Part shown: piece after piece, positions 1 to 11,696 of the stretch | Layout: every line of letters begins with the position of its first letter | Numbering within the stretch: the first letter of the stretch is position 1 | Origin: Gnetum montanum | Lineage: Eukaryota > Streptophyta > Gnetopsida > Gnetales > Gnetaceae | DNA: 64,000 nt | NCBI GenBank assembly: GCA_015680685.1 | Contig: MNCI01026309.1 | Location: forward strand, 1 to 64,000 | Direction of reading: 5' to 3' | Program-made: the position numbers and the translations under genes | Notes under the pieces: model-generated | Databases searched by the model: none | What the model was told of the DNA's origin: nothing | What the model saw: the letters and a program-made list of their open reading frames with translations, nothing else

Positions 1-175
1 CGGGCACATGGAAAATATTCTATCTCTGGAGAGGTAAAACTACTACAGTTTTGCTAAGGGTCTAGATCTAGATGAGAAACAAAGGGAGAGCTGCCTCTTG
101 TTTATAGATTTGGCGGCGGACCGCGATATCGCGTGGGATGCGATATCGTGGTGAACATGATATCGTGTCCCATCA
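1..175 (-). repeat. LTR-like fragment of gypsy element E at window edge
   Basis: A short stretch rich in the GATATC palindrome (about 120-165), followed in minus orientation by a TATA-like stretch and U-region sequence, matches the style of the U3 ends of the other gypsy LTRs in the window. In minus orientation it directly follows the truncated gag of element E, so it is probably a piece of the 3' LTR joined to gag by an internal deletion. The rest lies outside the window. Confidence 0.4.
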
Positions 176-194
176 ATGAGTAATATCTGCACAT

Positions 195-1463
195 TGCTAC
201 ATTAAGGGATCTATTTTCTTAGATTCAATACTCTAGAGAAAGTTTGATACTTATCCTTAAAAAGCTCTAGCATGGTAGGCCATCTTCAAATTAATTTTGA
301 CTCTAAGGATCTATACTAGTTCTCTGCTTCCTTGATGAGTATTCGAAAAAAATTTATTTTTTGCTAATCATTCTCTATGTTTTGTAGGACACAAGCTTTG
401 AAGGTTTGGAGATGATGTTGTGAATATGCATTATATCCACCTTTGAATTTTAGGTTTTTGTTCATATAATGCCACTTGATGCAATTGTCCCTCAAATTCT
501 TAGTAGGAATGTACACTGCTTCCCTAATGTCGATCATGCTATGAGTTACTAATAAGAGTTCTTCATAGTCTTTAGGTTTGTAGGTTATATTGTAGTGTTG
601 AGCCCTTTAATGCTCATGATGTTCTCTTCTCTCATGTCTGATTCTTTCTTCTCTTTCCTCATCATTATCTTCTTCTTCTTCAGGACGTCTTCCTTTGTTT
701 ACTTATCTCCCATGATCTCTTCTTCTTTCCCTATTGTGATCCCTTAGTCTTCCTTCCCTCTTATTAGAATTTGTTGATGAGTATGAGGAAGAAGATGGGG
801 AAGTTGGAGAATGGTGCTGGTTGGTTCTTCTTTTGTGACTCCTTGATTCATCTCTTCTAGATCCATTGGAGGTCTTAGGACTTGAATTCCTCCTAAGACT
901 TGAATCCTCCTTATTTCTTCCAAGGGTTTTTGCAAGAACCAAATGTAGCTTTATTTTGATAGGATCTTCACTACATATTACTAGTGTCTAGGAATAATAT
1001 CTATGAGTATGATAGAATTTTTCAACTTGGAATGAAGCATCTTCTTTTTCTTTAAGAACAACTATCTATGGTGCTTTCTTCCCTTTATTTTTTTTCATAT
1101 CTTACCCCAATAATAGCATCGCTTCTTGCTTAAGCCTCTATTAGCTTCTTTGGCATGGCCATGTTTTTAGTAGCTTGATATCCTTCTTACACATGGCTGA
1201 AATTTGGCCTCATGAGGACTAATTAAAGCATTCATGGTGTTGAACATTTGGATGGAAAGACAATATTTCCATGTAAGTCTCTTCATCTAAATTTTTCATC
1301 CAAGAAGAAAATGAATGAAAAATCAAGATAACAAGGGTCAATGTGAGCATATGACATTCTTGTTTGCATTGATCCACTCTATGCTTCTTCACTATAATCT
1401 TTGTCATGAATTTCATTAAGATCGACATTAGATGAAGATTTCACTTTAGTTCTAGAAGCCATT
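195..1463 (-). pseudogene. Degenerate gag of gypsy element E
   Basis: Read on the minus strand with several frame changes, this resembles the gag N-terminus and retrotransposon-gag core of elements A and B. The start near 1463 is followed by a region alignable to the A gag N-terminus (a phenylalanine-rich stretch, then a Leu-x-Gly-Asn-Ile-Val motif). Next comes a Ser/Arg-rich linker (about 700-940), then the core with a GGYNA motif near 410-470, an NDWQK-like motif near 350 and a LELFKDKYQTF-like motif near 250. Gag would build the particle shell of an LTR retrotransposon. It breaks off near 195 against LTR-like sequence, with no zinc knuckle and no pol. It is a dead, internally deleted copy. 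Confidence 0.6.
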
Positions 1464-1585
1464 TTAAATTATTTGACGCTTAAGTTTTTATATGTTTTGA
1501 AAAATTATTCTAAGTGTCAGAGATATATTTTGTGATGCTTGATATAATGAACTATGTAAAATCAATTAACTAGAAAACATTGACA

Positions 1586-1606
1586 CATCCCTAATAACAC
1601 CACTAA
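1586..1606 (-). promoter_or_regulatory. Primer-binding site of element E (tRNA-Asp type, decayed)
   Basis: Immediately internal to the LTR end, the minus strand reads TTAGTGGTGTTATTAGGGAT. This aligns with the tRNA-Asp primer site seen in the other elements (TGGCACCGTTG...) with several transitions. Its position next to the LTR supports the call. Confidence 0.5.
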
Positions 1607-2467
1607 TGATGAGTAGTTGGCCATTCCAACACTTAACCATACGAGTCATGCACGACTAGATCATAATCTGTGAATGGACAATGTAAGTATACTAGTTGGT
1701 TGAGAAATAGTTCGTGATCATTATCTTCCCGCTTAAAGTTAGCAAAGTATAAAATGTATGGTTTAACTCTTAGTGAGGTACATGATGAATTGATGTTGTT
1801 AGGCTTAAGTATTCTAAGTGTGAATATGATGAAAATGATTATAAATTTTAACTCTAAGTACAATGGAATTTTAAATCTATTCTATCTTATGACTATAAGC
1901 ACTCGTTCTTGGTTTTTCATATATGTCTTGGACTAATGTAACTGTTATTGGGATTAACATTCAGTGAATTAACCTAATTCATTACTGGGTTACCAAATAA
2001 TTATAATTTACACTTAAAATTAGTTGTACTTATTTTGTTTTACTAATAAGCATTGGAATTGTAAATGACTTAGTAAAGCTAAAAGTAAACATTATGGAAA
2101 AGTAATTCTATGCTAAGTGATATGTTGCCATGATGAAGAACAATCTCGATCTTTATTTTCATTCTTGAATTGTGTCCAGGAACAACCCACTAGAATAAAA
2201 ATTCCATACAACTGTAATTCACCACACTACAGGCATTCACACTAGCTCTAACTTTGAGAAAAACACTACAATAAGTTTACTAAGTGTTTTGCAAAAACTT
2301 GTTTTTGATGCAATAGTGGGTTGGTATTTATAGGCATGATCATGACCTATTACATTGTATCTATGATGACATATGCAAAGCTACGATATTGTAGATACAA
2401 TATCATAGTCTGTATGATAAAATGTTTTATCAATATGGCTATGTATTGATAGAGCATATACTCATTG
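1607..2467 (-). repeat. 5' LTR of gypsy element E
   Basis: It starts TGATGAG on the plus strand next to the primer site and ends near ACTCATTG at 2467, matching the ACTCATCA terminus of the other elements. Inside are a reversed TATA-type stretch (TATTTATAGG near 2327) and a small GATATT/ATATCA palindrome cluster at about 2382-2415. The 'accatacga...gcacga' block near the start is shared with the LTR ends of A to D. The length of about 860 bp fits the family. The outer boundary is less certain because no second complete LTR or target duplication is available. Confidence 0.6.
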
Positions 2468-3403
2468 CACTTAGGACTTTACTTTTTTTGCATTCATAGT
2501 TAGCTGTAATTTAGACCTATTTATATTTTTAGTAATTTTCCTTAATTAATAGTAGTAGATTGAACAATATCACGATCATATGCCTTAATCAAACTTAACC
2601 ATACAATTTGAGCCCACAACAAATGTGATTTGAAAGACAACAACATGCAATCCATCAAAACTACTTCTAGACATTCAACCTAGTTTAGCTACAAATTATG
2701 ATAAGGTCTACTATGTATGTCTATAGATTTTTATGGTTGGCATAGTACATACCTACTATTCATCATCTACCCTTGTTGTTTTTATTATGTTCTTAAAGTC
2801 AGATAATTAGTGTATTTAAAAGTAAAAATTATGTACATAGAGAAAAGTTTAAAAAATACTATGGTTTGAACCTTACATTTAAAATAGCAAAGAAAATTCA
2901 CATGAAGAAGGAACCATGTACCTCCATCCAACCTATTAATGGAGGACATGAACCTCAATATAAAGCATATTGGGACAATGAGAACAAAAACATTGATGAA
3001 TGTTTTTTAGTTTTTTTCCTCCTCTTTTGCTACATGTTTTTTTTTTCTTTTTATCCCCTTCATTAATGTTGCTTATTCAAGCTATAGTTATTATATTCTT
3101 ACAACCATGAGTCCCTCACGAATCCTCACAACTATCCCCAAAATACTCCTCACAATTTTATGCTTATAATCTCATAATTTTCACTATGAGTTCTCATAAT
3201 CTTGATACAATGCCTTACACCAAATTGAATCTAAATTAACTTTTCTTCAAAGAAGTATTAAAGATTCATGTATTTTAGAGAAGCTATATTTTTTATGAGT
3301 TTATTCCTATACCTTAAGTTTTTGTTTATACATGAATTTCTAAGAGGAAAGCTTATATCATTTCATTTACCAGTCTTGAGCACTTTGAGTCCAAATCTAC
3401 TTT
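2468..3403. other. AT-rich sequence without recognised gene
   Basis: This flank lies left of the tandem duplication. It contains only short, low-complexity open frames (for example near 2866-3066, rich in Phe and Tyr) and T-runs. I see no domain, RNA gene or repeat shared with the rest of the window. Confidence 0.5.
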
Positions 3404-4249
3404 TCTTAATTGTGAATTTTCACCTTTCTAAGTTGCAATTTATGATTTAGAAGTTTGCATGGATTTAAAAATGAAAAATGATAAAGATTTGGTATGTTTA
3501 CATGGGTTGTTTCATGTTTTACAAGAGGTCTTTCTCTCATACCATACAATTTATTTGAATTTCTAATGAAACATGTGTGAAATGAAAAATCCAAGTCCTT
3601 CTATGCTTAAGATCCCTCTATCCTATAGATTCAAGCACTTAGGCCTCTCGAATTTTAGCAAATGATTCAAGAAAAGAAGAAATATAATTTAATTTTGTAT
3701 TTCAAAGCATAGCACCCTTATTCTATGTTAAAAATTTATTTCAATGATGTTGCATGTTCTAACTTGTAGTAGATCTATGCTAGGTAGTCTCTTCTATTTT
3801 TTTGCTCATGTATCAACTTTCAATATATTCTCAAACTTGAATTCCAGAGTTCACTGTTTCAATTTTAGTGATACTTTGTAGACCACAACTTAATCACAAT
3901 CCTCTCCTGCATTTATGATCTGCTCATGATTGCTCTCTAGATTTTCCTAAGTATACAAAGACCTATAACCAAATGTATTAAGAAATATTTTGATTCATAG
4001 TCTATACATTTTTTTTTTCAAATCAACTATGACTTATGGGGGTTGTTTATAAGGCAAAGATGAAATTTTAGGGCCAAATGTTAGGATAACTCTTGCCCAC
4101 AACTCATGGTCCACTAATGATGAATATTTTTTTGCAAATTTTAAAGTACCACAACCCTACTACAACTTGTAGTCATGTCATGGTTTTAATTGTAGTAGAA
4201 AGTAAAAAATTACATTTAACAAGTTGAAGACCTTATATTCAACCTTCAC

Positions 4250-5300
4250 TTCACAAACTTTGCCAAGAAGAATTACTCTATTATAAACATTTATTTGATT
4301 TTATAGAGAAGGAAGGGGTTAAGCTTCATGATACTAATAAAAAATTTTTAAAAGGTTTAAGAAAAAAGAAACTAATTTAATTAGGTAGTGAGTTGATTTT
4401 AGTTCATTCATCATATGCTACAAAATATGTGTGTTAAACAAAGCATTAATAATTAGGAGGCTCATAGATTTCAAGAACAAGGAGGGATAGAGTGTTATAA
4501 AGTACCTAAACAAGTTCCAAGAATTAATAAATCAATTGGCTAAGCTTGCATTAGATGATAAGGTACAAGCATTGATTTTGTTAAGTTCTTTACTTAATAG
4601 GTAGGAATCTTTAGTGATGTCTCTTAGATATTTGGCTCTAACCATGGTCAAGGATAGTATGCTCAATGAAGAGGCCATAAGCAAGGAACAAAAGTGGTCT
4701 CCTTCTATGTGATGCATTACTTGTACATAGGATGAGCAAAAGTAAGAGTAGAATATCTTTGGATAAAAATATTAGAAATTCTCATGATAAGAAAGAAAGA
4801 TTTAAAAAATAAAAAAATCAGGAAAAGGGATCATCTAATATTATTAGAGTAAGCTTGTACACTTATAAAGTGAATGCAAGAAATTTACAAATCATAGGAA
4901 AATATGAATAAAAAAAAAATACAACAATTGCATCTAATGATGATGATGTTATTCTTATCTTGAATGAAGGTTTTCTTAAATGTACTTATGAGGATTCTAC
5001 ATAAGTGATCAATTTTGTAGCTTATTTTCATATTTCTACTTGCAAAGATTCTTTCTCATTCTATATCAATGGCAACCTTGGGACTATTCGAATGGAAATG
5101 ATGTTATGTATATTTTAAATGTTCATCTTAATTTGATATCAATAGGTTAGTTTGATGATAAAAAGATATCATAGTCAGTTTGATAATTGAGGATAAAAGC
5201 TCAAGAAAAGCTCTCTAGTATTATCCATAGGTAAGAAGTTATACTTATTTCACTCAAGCAAAGCTTGCAAATTGAGTTGCAAATGCTAGTGGGTAGGAAT
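4250..5300 (+). pseudogene. Ty1/copia gag-protease relic, copy 1
   Basis: Plus-strand frames show a copia gag (UBN2-type) segment at about 4440-4700: a KYLNKFQELINQLA-like stretch, then DDKVQALILLSSL, then a SMLNEEA-like stretch followed by lysine/glutamate. This order is the standard one in Tnt1-like copia gag. From about 4930 comes the protease neighbourhood (a DDVI..L motif, a HISTCKDSF-like motif near 5030) and the start of the pre-integrase region. The protease Asp-Ser-Gly is not recognisable and stops are frequent. It is a fragment without identifiable LTRs and was present before the tandem duplication, because copy 2 has the same relic. Confidence 0.75.
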
Positions 5301-6600
5301 ATTACATTGAATTATGACATAGATAGATTAGCCACCTAAGTAAAAAGGGTCTCTATGTTCTTTCTAGAAAAGGCTCTTGCCTAAAATGATAGGTACATGT
5401 TGAAAGCCTCACGCTCATTGTAAATAGAGTTTCTTTTCATACATTCCCTTCATTTTGAAAAAATACTTTCCTAAATCTCTAAGCTAATGATAATTGACTA
5501 TAATAACCTACTTTGGGTAGGTTCTAGGTGGTGGAGAATTTTTCAAAATGGGTAAAAAGTTGATTCATACTTTTTTATTTCCTAAAATATAGATGAATTC
5601 TTGATGGTGCATTGTATTTTGTAATTGATAAATAAAACAAAAGATTAATTGTTTGATGTATTTAAGCAATTTTATGTTAAATTGTAAAGACTAGTTGGTA
5701 GAAAACTGAAAGTTGTGATGACTATAGAGGATCATGTGAATTGGATTGTAACTCCCATAGTATCAAGCTTGTGAGAACAAAACCAAAGACCCCATAACAC
5801 AGGCATGTCACAAAGTAAATTAACTTGCCTTGCCTTTGCATTCATTTAATGATGTTGATAAAAATGATCATCATTCAAAGGTTCAATGCTCATTCTTCTG
5901 GGGCAAGTCCTTAAGGATCGGTGAATGAGCAAAAGTGAGCAAAAGTCTCTCATTTTAAGTGAGGTAAGGTATGAACTTAAGTCTTGCAACTTAAAAAACA
6001 AGCACCTTACAATCCCTCCAATGATACTTTTCATACTTTCCAATTTTCATGAATTTTCTTTCAAACTGGTCACTACACTAGACCACGACCTGTTAAATTA
6101 CCTGCAACACACTATCGCCAAACATGCCAGGTGCTTCCAGTTATGGAAAAAATCATATGATAAAGGAAGCTTCTCGTACGATAACCAAACCAGTAAACCA
6201 CCTCTCATATTTTAACACGTACCATAGCAAGATATCATGCTAGGGATTCATGGAAAATGATATCATAGCTTCATCCATTCTTGCTCGTGTGTGTATATAT
6301 ATATATATTCCAGGCATTAGAACATGAAAACAAAATTTCACAAACACAGAAACATCATGATATTTTTACAAGCTGCAGGTCACACAAGCAGTTGCATAGA
6401 TTTTTACAGATATCTCTCAGAGAGTTTTTTACAATTCACACATCATATAAGTGGTTGATACAGACGGGCATCTGAGCACCTGCTCATTTTTTGCTAATTA
6501 AGTTGCTATTGGACTACACCGCAGAAAATGAAAATAATCTACAATACTCATTACAACCACTGTTTCCCAAATCTGAATTCGACAGCCATTAATTAAACCT
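5301..6600. other. Duplicated non-coding sequence
   Basis: This AT-rich stretch is alignable to 59150-60480 in copy 2. It shows no convincing gene. A (GT)(TA) microsatellite lies at 6287-6308 and is shortened to a few TA units in copy 2 (near 60171). Short open frames here are not preserved between the two copies. Confidence 0.5.
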
Positions 6601-7120
6601 GCTTCAAAGCTCAACTCACTCAGAATTTCAGATAGCTATGACACCACAACAGAGGACGTGATTGCTGAATTATATTTACACTGCTGTTTGCTAGATCTCT
6701 CGTTTTTTATGACTTTTATCAGAGGAGAAAATAAACAGGGGCAATGTAACCAAAAAAAAAAAACTTGGAAAATCAAAAACTGGAGTAAATCACATCTACG
6801 CGAAGGAACTATACTAAGCAAGAAATCTATTCCATGGCAATTGCAAATAAACATCATCTTGTAAGGAAGAATAATTCTGCGTAGTGTTATGTCGGTTTGT
6901 GTGTCTCTGAATACTGATAAAATACTGCACAGTAGACGTGCAACTGGCGACCAAGAAATTATGCAGAACTCTGAGCCGCTTGAGTTGCAGAGACATGTTT
7001 GCACTCCGCCATGGAACAAACATCTGTATCCACGCCCATAATCTGTCCACTCTACAAATCACCATGATGCTAACACTGCAGATGAGCTAGCAAAGCCAGT
7101 AACACTGCAAACCAAGAATA
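6600..7120 (-). other. Conserved CpG-retaining block, possible gene-end relic (copy 1)
   Basis: This block is matched at 60480-61000 in copy 2 with few differences (about 95-97% identity by eye). It keeps CpG sites such as those in CTGGCGACC, GAGCCGCTTG and CCACGCCCAT, unlike the transposons around it. On the minus strand three overlapping frames are open for 60-130 residues in both copies, so frame alone does not identify a protein. A pyrimidine-rich stretch ending in CTGCAG (about 7082) could be a splice acceptor for a short terminal exon plus 3' UTR. I do not recognise a protein. It could equally be an unmethylated non-coding remnant. Confidence 0.35.
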
Positions 7121-7584
7121 AAAACTTTTTGTAATTCACAGAAACCGTAAATAAATAAAGATCTACTTCTTTGCAGGGCAATTAGCGAAAACGAACTCAT
7201 CTAGCCAACCTTTTTTGTTTGGACAAAGATGAGATGTTGTGTTCTTAAGATAACGATGACAGATTTTGTTGAAAAACACAGCTCTGTGACTCACACGGAT
7301 TCCTAAAATGCATCTTATAATATCTCTAAGTTTCTTCGATCCTGTCAATTTGAAGATTTGGATGCCAGAAAGGGACCGATTTTTGGTGGGTTATGATGGG
7401 GTCCATTAGTTTTGGACTCAGTTTTGGAATGGATTCTTGTGTGCTTTGAGTGCGGGCAATTTTACTTGATTTCAAGCAAACGCAAGGCACGCACATGCTG
7501 CCTTGGCCCATTGGTCAGGCTGTCGCTTGTGGGGGAAAATTGTGGCATTATATATTACGATGTCGGTAATATTTCTTTTTTTCT

Positions 7585-7776
7585 GTGAAAGATGATGAGA
7601 TTGCATCTTGCCCGGATCATGGTCATGGTGCGCCTGCTTCTGTTGTTAACTCAGCAATCACTATCATCACGGATTCACCCACTCTGACATGGGTTCTATC
7701 TAATAATCTACCTGACCCTTCCCAAAAAATTATTTTTCTTTTGATGTTTCACAGTATCATTCATTATATCTATGAT
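7585..7776 (+). pseudogene. Short duplicated open frame, unknown
   Basis: An open frame beginning near 7585 (residues MKDDEIAS, then a GAPAS motif and VNSAITI) is matched in the same frame in copy 2 at about 61460-61698, with mostly conservative changes. In copy 1 it is cut by the copia-derived junction at 7777. In copy 2 it runs on to a stop near 61698. The hydrophobic C-terminal stretch in copy 2 could be a membrane segment. No family is recognised. Preservation may only reflect the recent duplication. Confidence 0.3.
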
Positions 7777-7909
7777 GGTTGACGTAACAAGTATGAATGG
7801 GTTAACTATACGAAAAAATAGAAAATCAAATATGATAAGGAACGAGGATGGTGGAGCCAAAAATGGATGGTGGATAATCGAGGCACATTTGTCTTCAACC
7901 ACCTTTACA
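7777..7909 (-). repeat. Copia 3' LTR, truncated
   Basis: About 133 bp aligns with 22132-22263 of the 5' LTR (shared blocks 'taacaagtat', 'aatgggttaactata', 'aaaatcaaatatgata'). The LTR begins TGTAAAGG on the minus strand (7909). The remaining roughly 330 bp of the LTR is absent and host sequence follows directly. The adjacent purine tract CAAGAGGGAAT (minus strand, 7910-7920) is the polypurine tract. Confidence 0.85.
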
Positions 7910-7929
7910 ATTCCCTCTTGAAGGCAAAG

Positions 7930-10708
7930 GTGCTTGATAAACAATTCAAACCTTTTAGGAAATCAAGTTTGATGAAGACCAAATGCTAATGGACACCAAA
8001 GAAACTTTGTAGTAGGTGTTGACTTAGTATGTTTGTAGGATTTTCTTCAATAGATACCTTGTTTAGGAGAATCCTATGCTTGTTAATTTTCTTCCATATA
8101 TAGTGATACTAAACTTTAATGTGCTTCATTCAAGCATGAAAAGTTGGATTCTTGGATATGCTAATAGCAATTTAACTATCACTGCCAATATTTATAGGAT
8201 TTTGAGTGATGCCTAGTCTAGCTATTAGCCTTTGAAGCCATATAGCCTCTCTACATGCTAAATTAGCATCAACATATTCAGCTTCAATGGTAAACTGAGC
8301 AACACAAGATTGTTTTTGACCTTTCCATGAAATAGCATCACTAAAGAAATTAAACAGATATCCACTAGTAAATTTCCTACTATTAATATTACCACCCCAA
8401 TTTGCATCAAGGAGGCCATGAAGTCCAATGGAATCATTTTTATAATAGATGCCATAGTTTGCAATACCATGAAGATATCAAAAAATTCGTTTCATTGCAA
8501 TCTAGTGTTGTTTCCTTAGATTATGCATATACCTGCTAAGTTTTTCAATAGTGTAAGCAATATCAGGTCTAGTAAAGACCATTGCATACATTAAACTGAC
8601 GATAGCACTAGCATATGGAATTTTAACGAAGAGCTCTTTTTCTTTACTTATTTTTGGGCATTGTTCAACTGAAAGTTTAATACCAGTTTCACAGGGTGTG
8701 GTTACAAACATGCAATTATGCATATTAAAATTTTTAAAGATATTTTTAACATATGCAAACTGTCCCAACTAAAGAATTTTATTAGCCCTATCCCTTTTAA
8801 TTTCCATGCCCAAAATTTTTTATGCAACACCAAGATCCTTCATCTCAAATTGAGAAAACAAATGAACTTTTAACTCCTGAATATCATGTATGTTATTACC
8901 TACTATTAACATGTCATCGACATATAGCAGCAAGATAACATATTTTTCACTTGTATTTTTAACATACATACAAGAGTCTTTGACACTTCTAAGAAAGCCA
9001 AGATTTACCATGTGGTCATTAAACTTTTTATTCCACATCCTTCGTGCTTGTTTGAGCCCATATAGTGATTTTAATAATCAACACACCATATGCTCTTCTC
9101 CTTTAATTTCATATCCTTTTGGTTGAAGCAAATAGATTTCTTCCTCAAGATCACCATTGAGAAATGTTGTTCACATCCATTTGTTCAAGTTCAAGATCAT
9201 AAATAGCTATGATAGTCAACAATGATCTTATGAATGTTAATTTTGCTACTGGAGAAAAAAGTTTATCATAATCAATCCCCTTTTTCTAAGAAAATCCTTT
9301 AACTACAAGTTGTGCTTTGTATTGTTTCCTAGATTTTATTCTGTAGACCCATTTATTTTCAATGAGTTTTTCCTCAAATGAAAGATTAGTTAATTTCCAA
9401 GTTTTATTTTTGTGAATTAATGATATTTTAGCATCCATTTCCTATTTCCACTTTGCATTTTGCACAAATGAACATGCCTCATCATATGCTGATGGCTCAT
9501 TATTTTTAGTAAACAACACATTCTTCTAAATGTGAAGGTAATCTTCATATACGTGTTGAATGTCTTAAAGGATCCTATTCACTTTGTTGTTCACTTAAAC
9601 TATTTTCTCTCTCTTCATGTGGTGTATCTTCATCTAACATACTATCACCTTTTTGTTCGCTAGAGGCAATATCCCCAACTGACCCTTAGAAATTTCATTA
9701 TTAATTTTAATAGGCACACAAATAGATGTTACATTATTTAAAGGAGTTTTAGTATTTGAAGATTCCTTCTTCATAGATCCACATTCTTCTCTAAAGATGA
9801 CATATTGACTATAAATAACCATTTTAGTTTGTGGATTACACAACTTATAAGCTTTGACATCGTGTCCATATCCAAGAAAAATACATGTGACAGACTTAGA
9901 GTCTAATTTGAATCTATCAAATTTTGGAACATGTACATAGGCTTCACAACCAAAATCTTCAAATAGTTTAAATCAATGAACCTACCACTCCAAACTTCTT
10001 CTGGAACATTTTCGTCAAGTGCTGATGAAGAAGATCCATTGATAAGATAACATGTAGTCAATACTGTTTCACCCTAGAAACATTTGTCAAGATTAGATTC
10101 ATTGAGCATACATCTAGCACATTCCATCAATGTTCAATTGAAGTGCTCTGCTACTCCATTTTGTTCAAAAGTCCCTGGAATAGTCTTTTGCCTTTGAATT
10201 TCTGATTCTTTACAAAAAAACATTAAATTCATTTCAACAAAACTTACCACCATCATCAATTCTTAGAATTTTGATTTTCTTTCTTGAATAATTCTCAACA
10301 AGAGCTTTGAATTCTTTGAATTTTTCAAATACTTCAAAATTATGTTTTAATAAATAGATCCAGTTCTTTCTAAAATAATAATCAATAAAAGAAACATAAT
10401 ACATAGCACCTCCAAGAGAACTTGTTTTAATATCTTTAACTAGTTCACATACATCACTATGTATGAGTTCTAATATCTGAAGAGATTTAGCATTACTTTT
10501 TTAAAAACTATGATGCCTCTATTTACCATGTAGACAATGATGGTAGAAATTCAAAGAATCGTTTGAAAGCTTAAATTTACCTTTCTTGTAAAGTTCCTTA
10601 AGTCCTTTTTCACTAAGATGTCCCATTCTTTTATGCCACAAATCAATACTTGAATTAAAATTAGTAAACTATAAATGCACTTAATTTCTGCTTTAATGTC
10701 TTAGCTTC
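7930..10708 (-). pseudogene. Copia pol: integrase, reverse transcriptase, RNase H
   Basis: On the minus strand, a pre-integrase motif (LWHKRMGHLSEKGLKEL) lies near 10580-10650. An integrase core with decayed segments lies at about 9900-10500. The reverse transcriptase has the hallmark LLYVDDMLIVGN near 8900-8940, followed by a KDLG motif. RNase H has an SRYMHN motif near 8520 and continues to about 8020. The protein would copy and integrate the element. Several stops and frameshifts are present, although the reverse transcriptase catalytic YVDD is intact. The reading is continued beyond element A at 20538. Confidence 0.9.
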
Positions 10709-11559
10709 TGATGAGTCATGATATCAAGACTGCGATATTGGATCCGCGATATCAGGTCTATGATATCAAAGCCTACCAAGTGATATCGAGCACCCAATGT
10801 CAAAACATGTCTCGTTGCCTATAAATAAGAGACCGAGGCACTTGGTTTGGCAATTAGTTTTTCTTAGTCCCTTACCCAAACTCTTGCAGTTTTTCCTTTT
10901 CAGAGTTAGAATTATCTCTGAGTGCCCATAGTAGAAGTCATAAAGTGAACAGATCTATATTTAAGCATTGTGTACCTGAGCACACCTTGTGTCCGAAAAT
11001 AAAGACAAACTTTGTGATAAACCTTGCAACATTCAGAATAGCTCATTTATTGCATTTAATGTTATTTATAGTTATTTAATGCTTTCCTTAATTAATTGAT
11101 GTTGTTTTTATAGAATTATTCATTTTCAACAAGTAAACACACTCAGTACGACTACTTCAAGCATACGTGGAACACTTGGTAACCCAAGAACAACTAGCAT
11201 TTGGTAATCCCAGTAGTGTTACACTGGTTCAAAATGTGTCCAGCAAGTGGGAACGAATGTTGCTGTTAGGACTAGTTAGATCATAGTTGATTAATTCAAT
11301 TAAATTAGTTACTCCTTCATTTCATTTCTCCATTTTAAGCATCAAAAACATAAAACATAAAAAACCATAAAAATCACATACCTCAAGTTTACTTAACCAT
11401 ACAATCATGTTGTACAAGTAAGCTTGGGAAGACAATGATTGCATAACCCATCATTGTTCTATGAAGGCGCATAAGCAATTAGTCCTTGGAGATCAACCAG
11501 ATTGTGCATGAACGCTCGTATTCGTATGGTTGAATGTAGGGGTACCTCGCCACTCATCA
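10709..11559 (+). repeat. 5' LTR of element A
   Basis: The 851-bp LTR starts TGATGAGT and ends ACTCATCA, giving perfect 8-bp terminal inverted repeats. A run of GATATC-type palindromes occupies 10719-10790, followed by a TATAAATA box at 10820-10827 and a block shared with the LTRs of B (for example 'cacaccttgtgt' near 10981). The end 'gtaggggtacctcgccactcatca'-type terminus is shared with C. Confidence 0.92.
10820..10827 (+). promoter_or_regulatory. TATA box of element A 5' LTR
   Basis: TATAAATA lies just after the GATATC cluster. The same CTATAAATAAGAG context is found at matching positions in the LTRs of B (41277-41284 and 23789-23796, reversed), C (29493-29500, 37234-37241) and the solo LTR (46287-46294, reversed). 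This placement marks the U3 promoter. Confidence 0.75.
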
Positions 11560-11560
11560 T

Positions 11561-11577
11561 TGGCACCGTTGTCAGGG
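11561..11577 (+). promoter_or_regulatory. Primer-binding site of element A (tRNA-Asp)
   Basis: TGGCACCGTTGTCAGGG follows the LTR by one base. It matches the reverse complement of the plant tRNA-Asp 3' end (TGGCGCCGTTGCCGGGG) at all but three positions, and the differences are transitions typical of decayed CpG or CpNpG sites. Athila and Tat elements use this primer. Confidence 0.85.
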
Positions 11578-11696
11578 ATTTTGTTGTTTGTGTGTTGATT
11601 AGAACTTAGGAAATATTTCCATTATTGGAAGAAACATTTAGGGTTGGTTATCCTACAACTATCAAAAAGAGAGTGTTGCACACTAAATAATCAATC

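Noticed and set aside
703-942. Ser/Arg-rich 79-residue open frame that looks like an SR splicing protein
   Set aside because: It is the linker of the degenerate gag of element E. The same Ser/His/Arg linker occurs in gag of A, B and D.
6636-7019. 127-residue minus-strand frame as a host gene
   Set aside because: Two other frames of the same strand are equally open in both duplicate copies and the other copy ends at a different length. I kept it only as a possible gene-end relic.
7163-7511. Two 61-residue minus-strand frames
   Set aside because: They are not preserved as equivalent frames in copy 2 (61020-61480) and show no domain.
8258-10708. Copia pieces as independent host genes (several 60-90 residue frames)
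   Set aside because: They line up in order as one broken copia polyprotein between matching LTR remnants.
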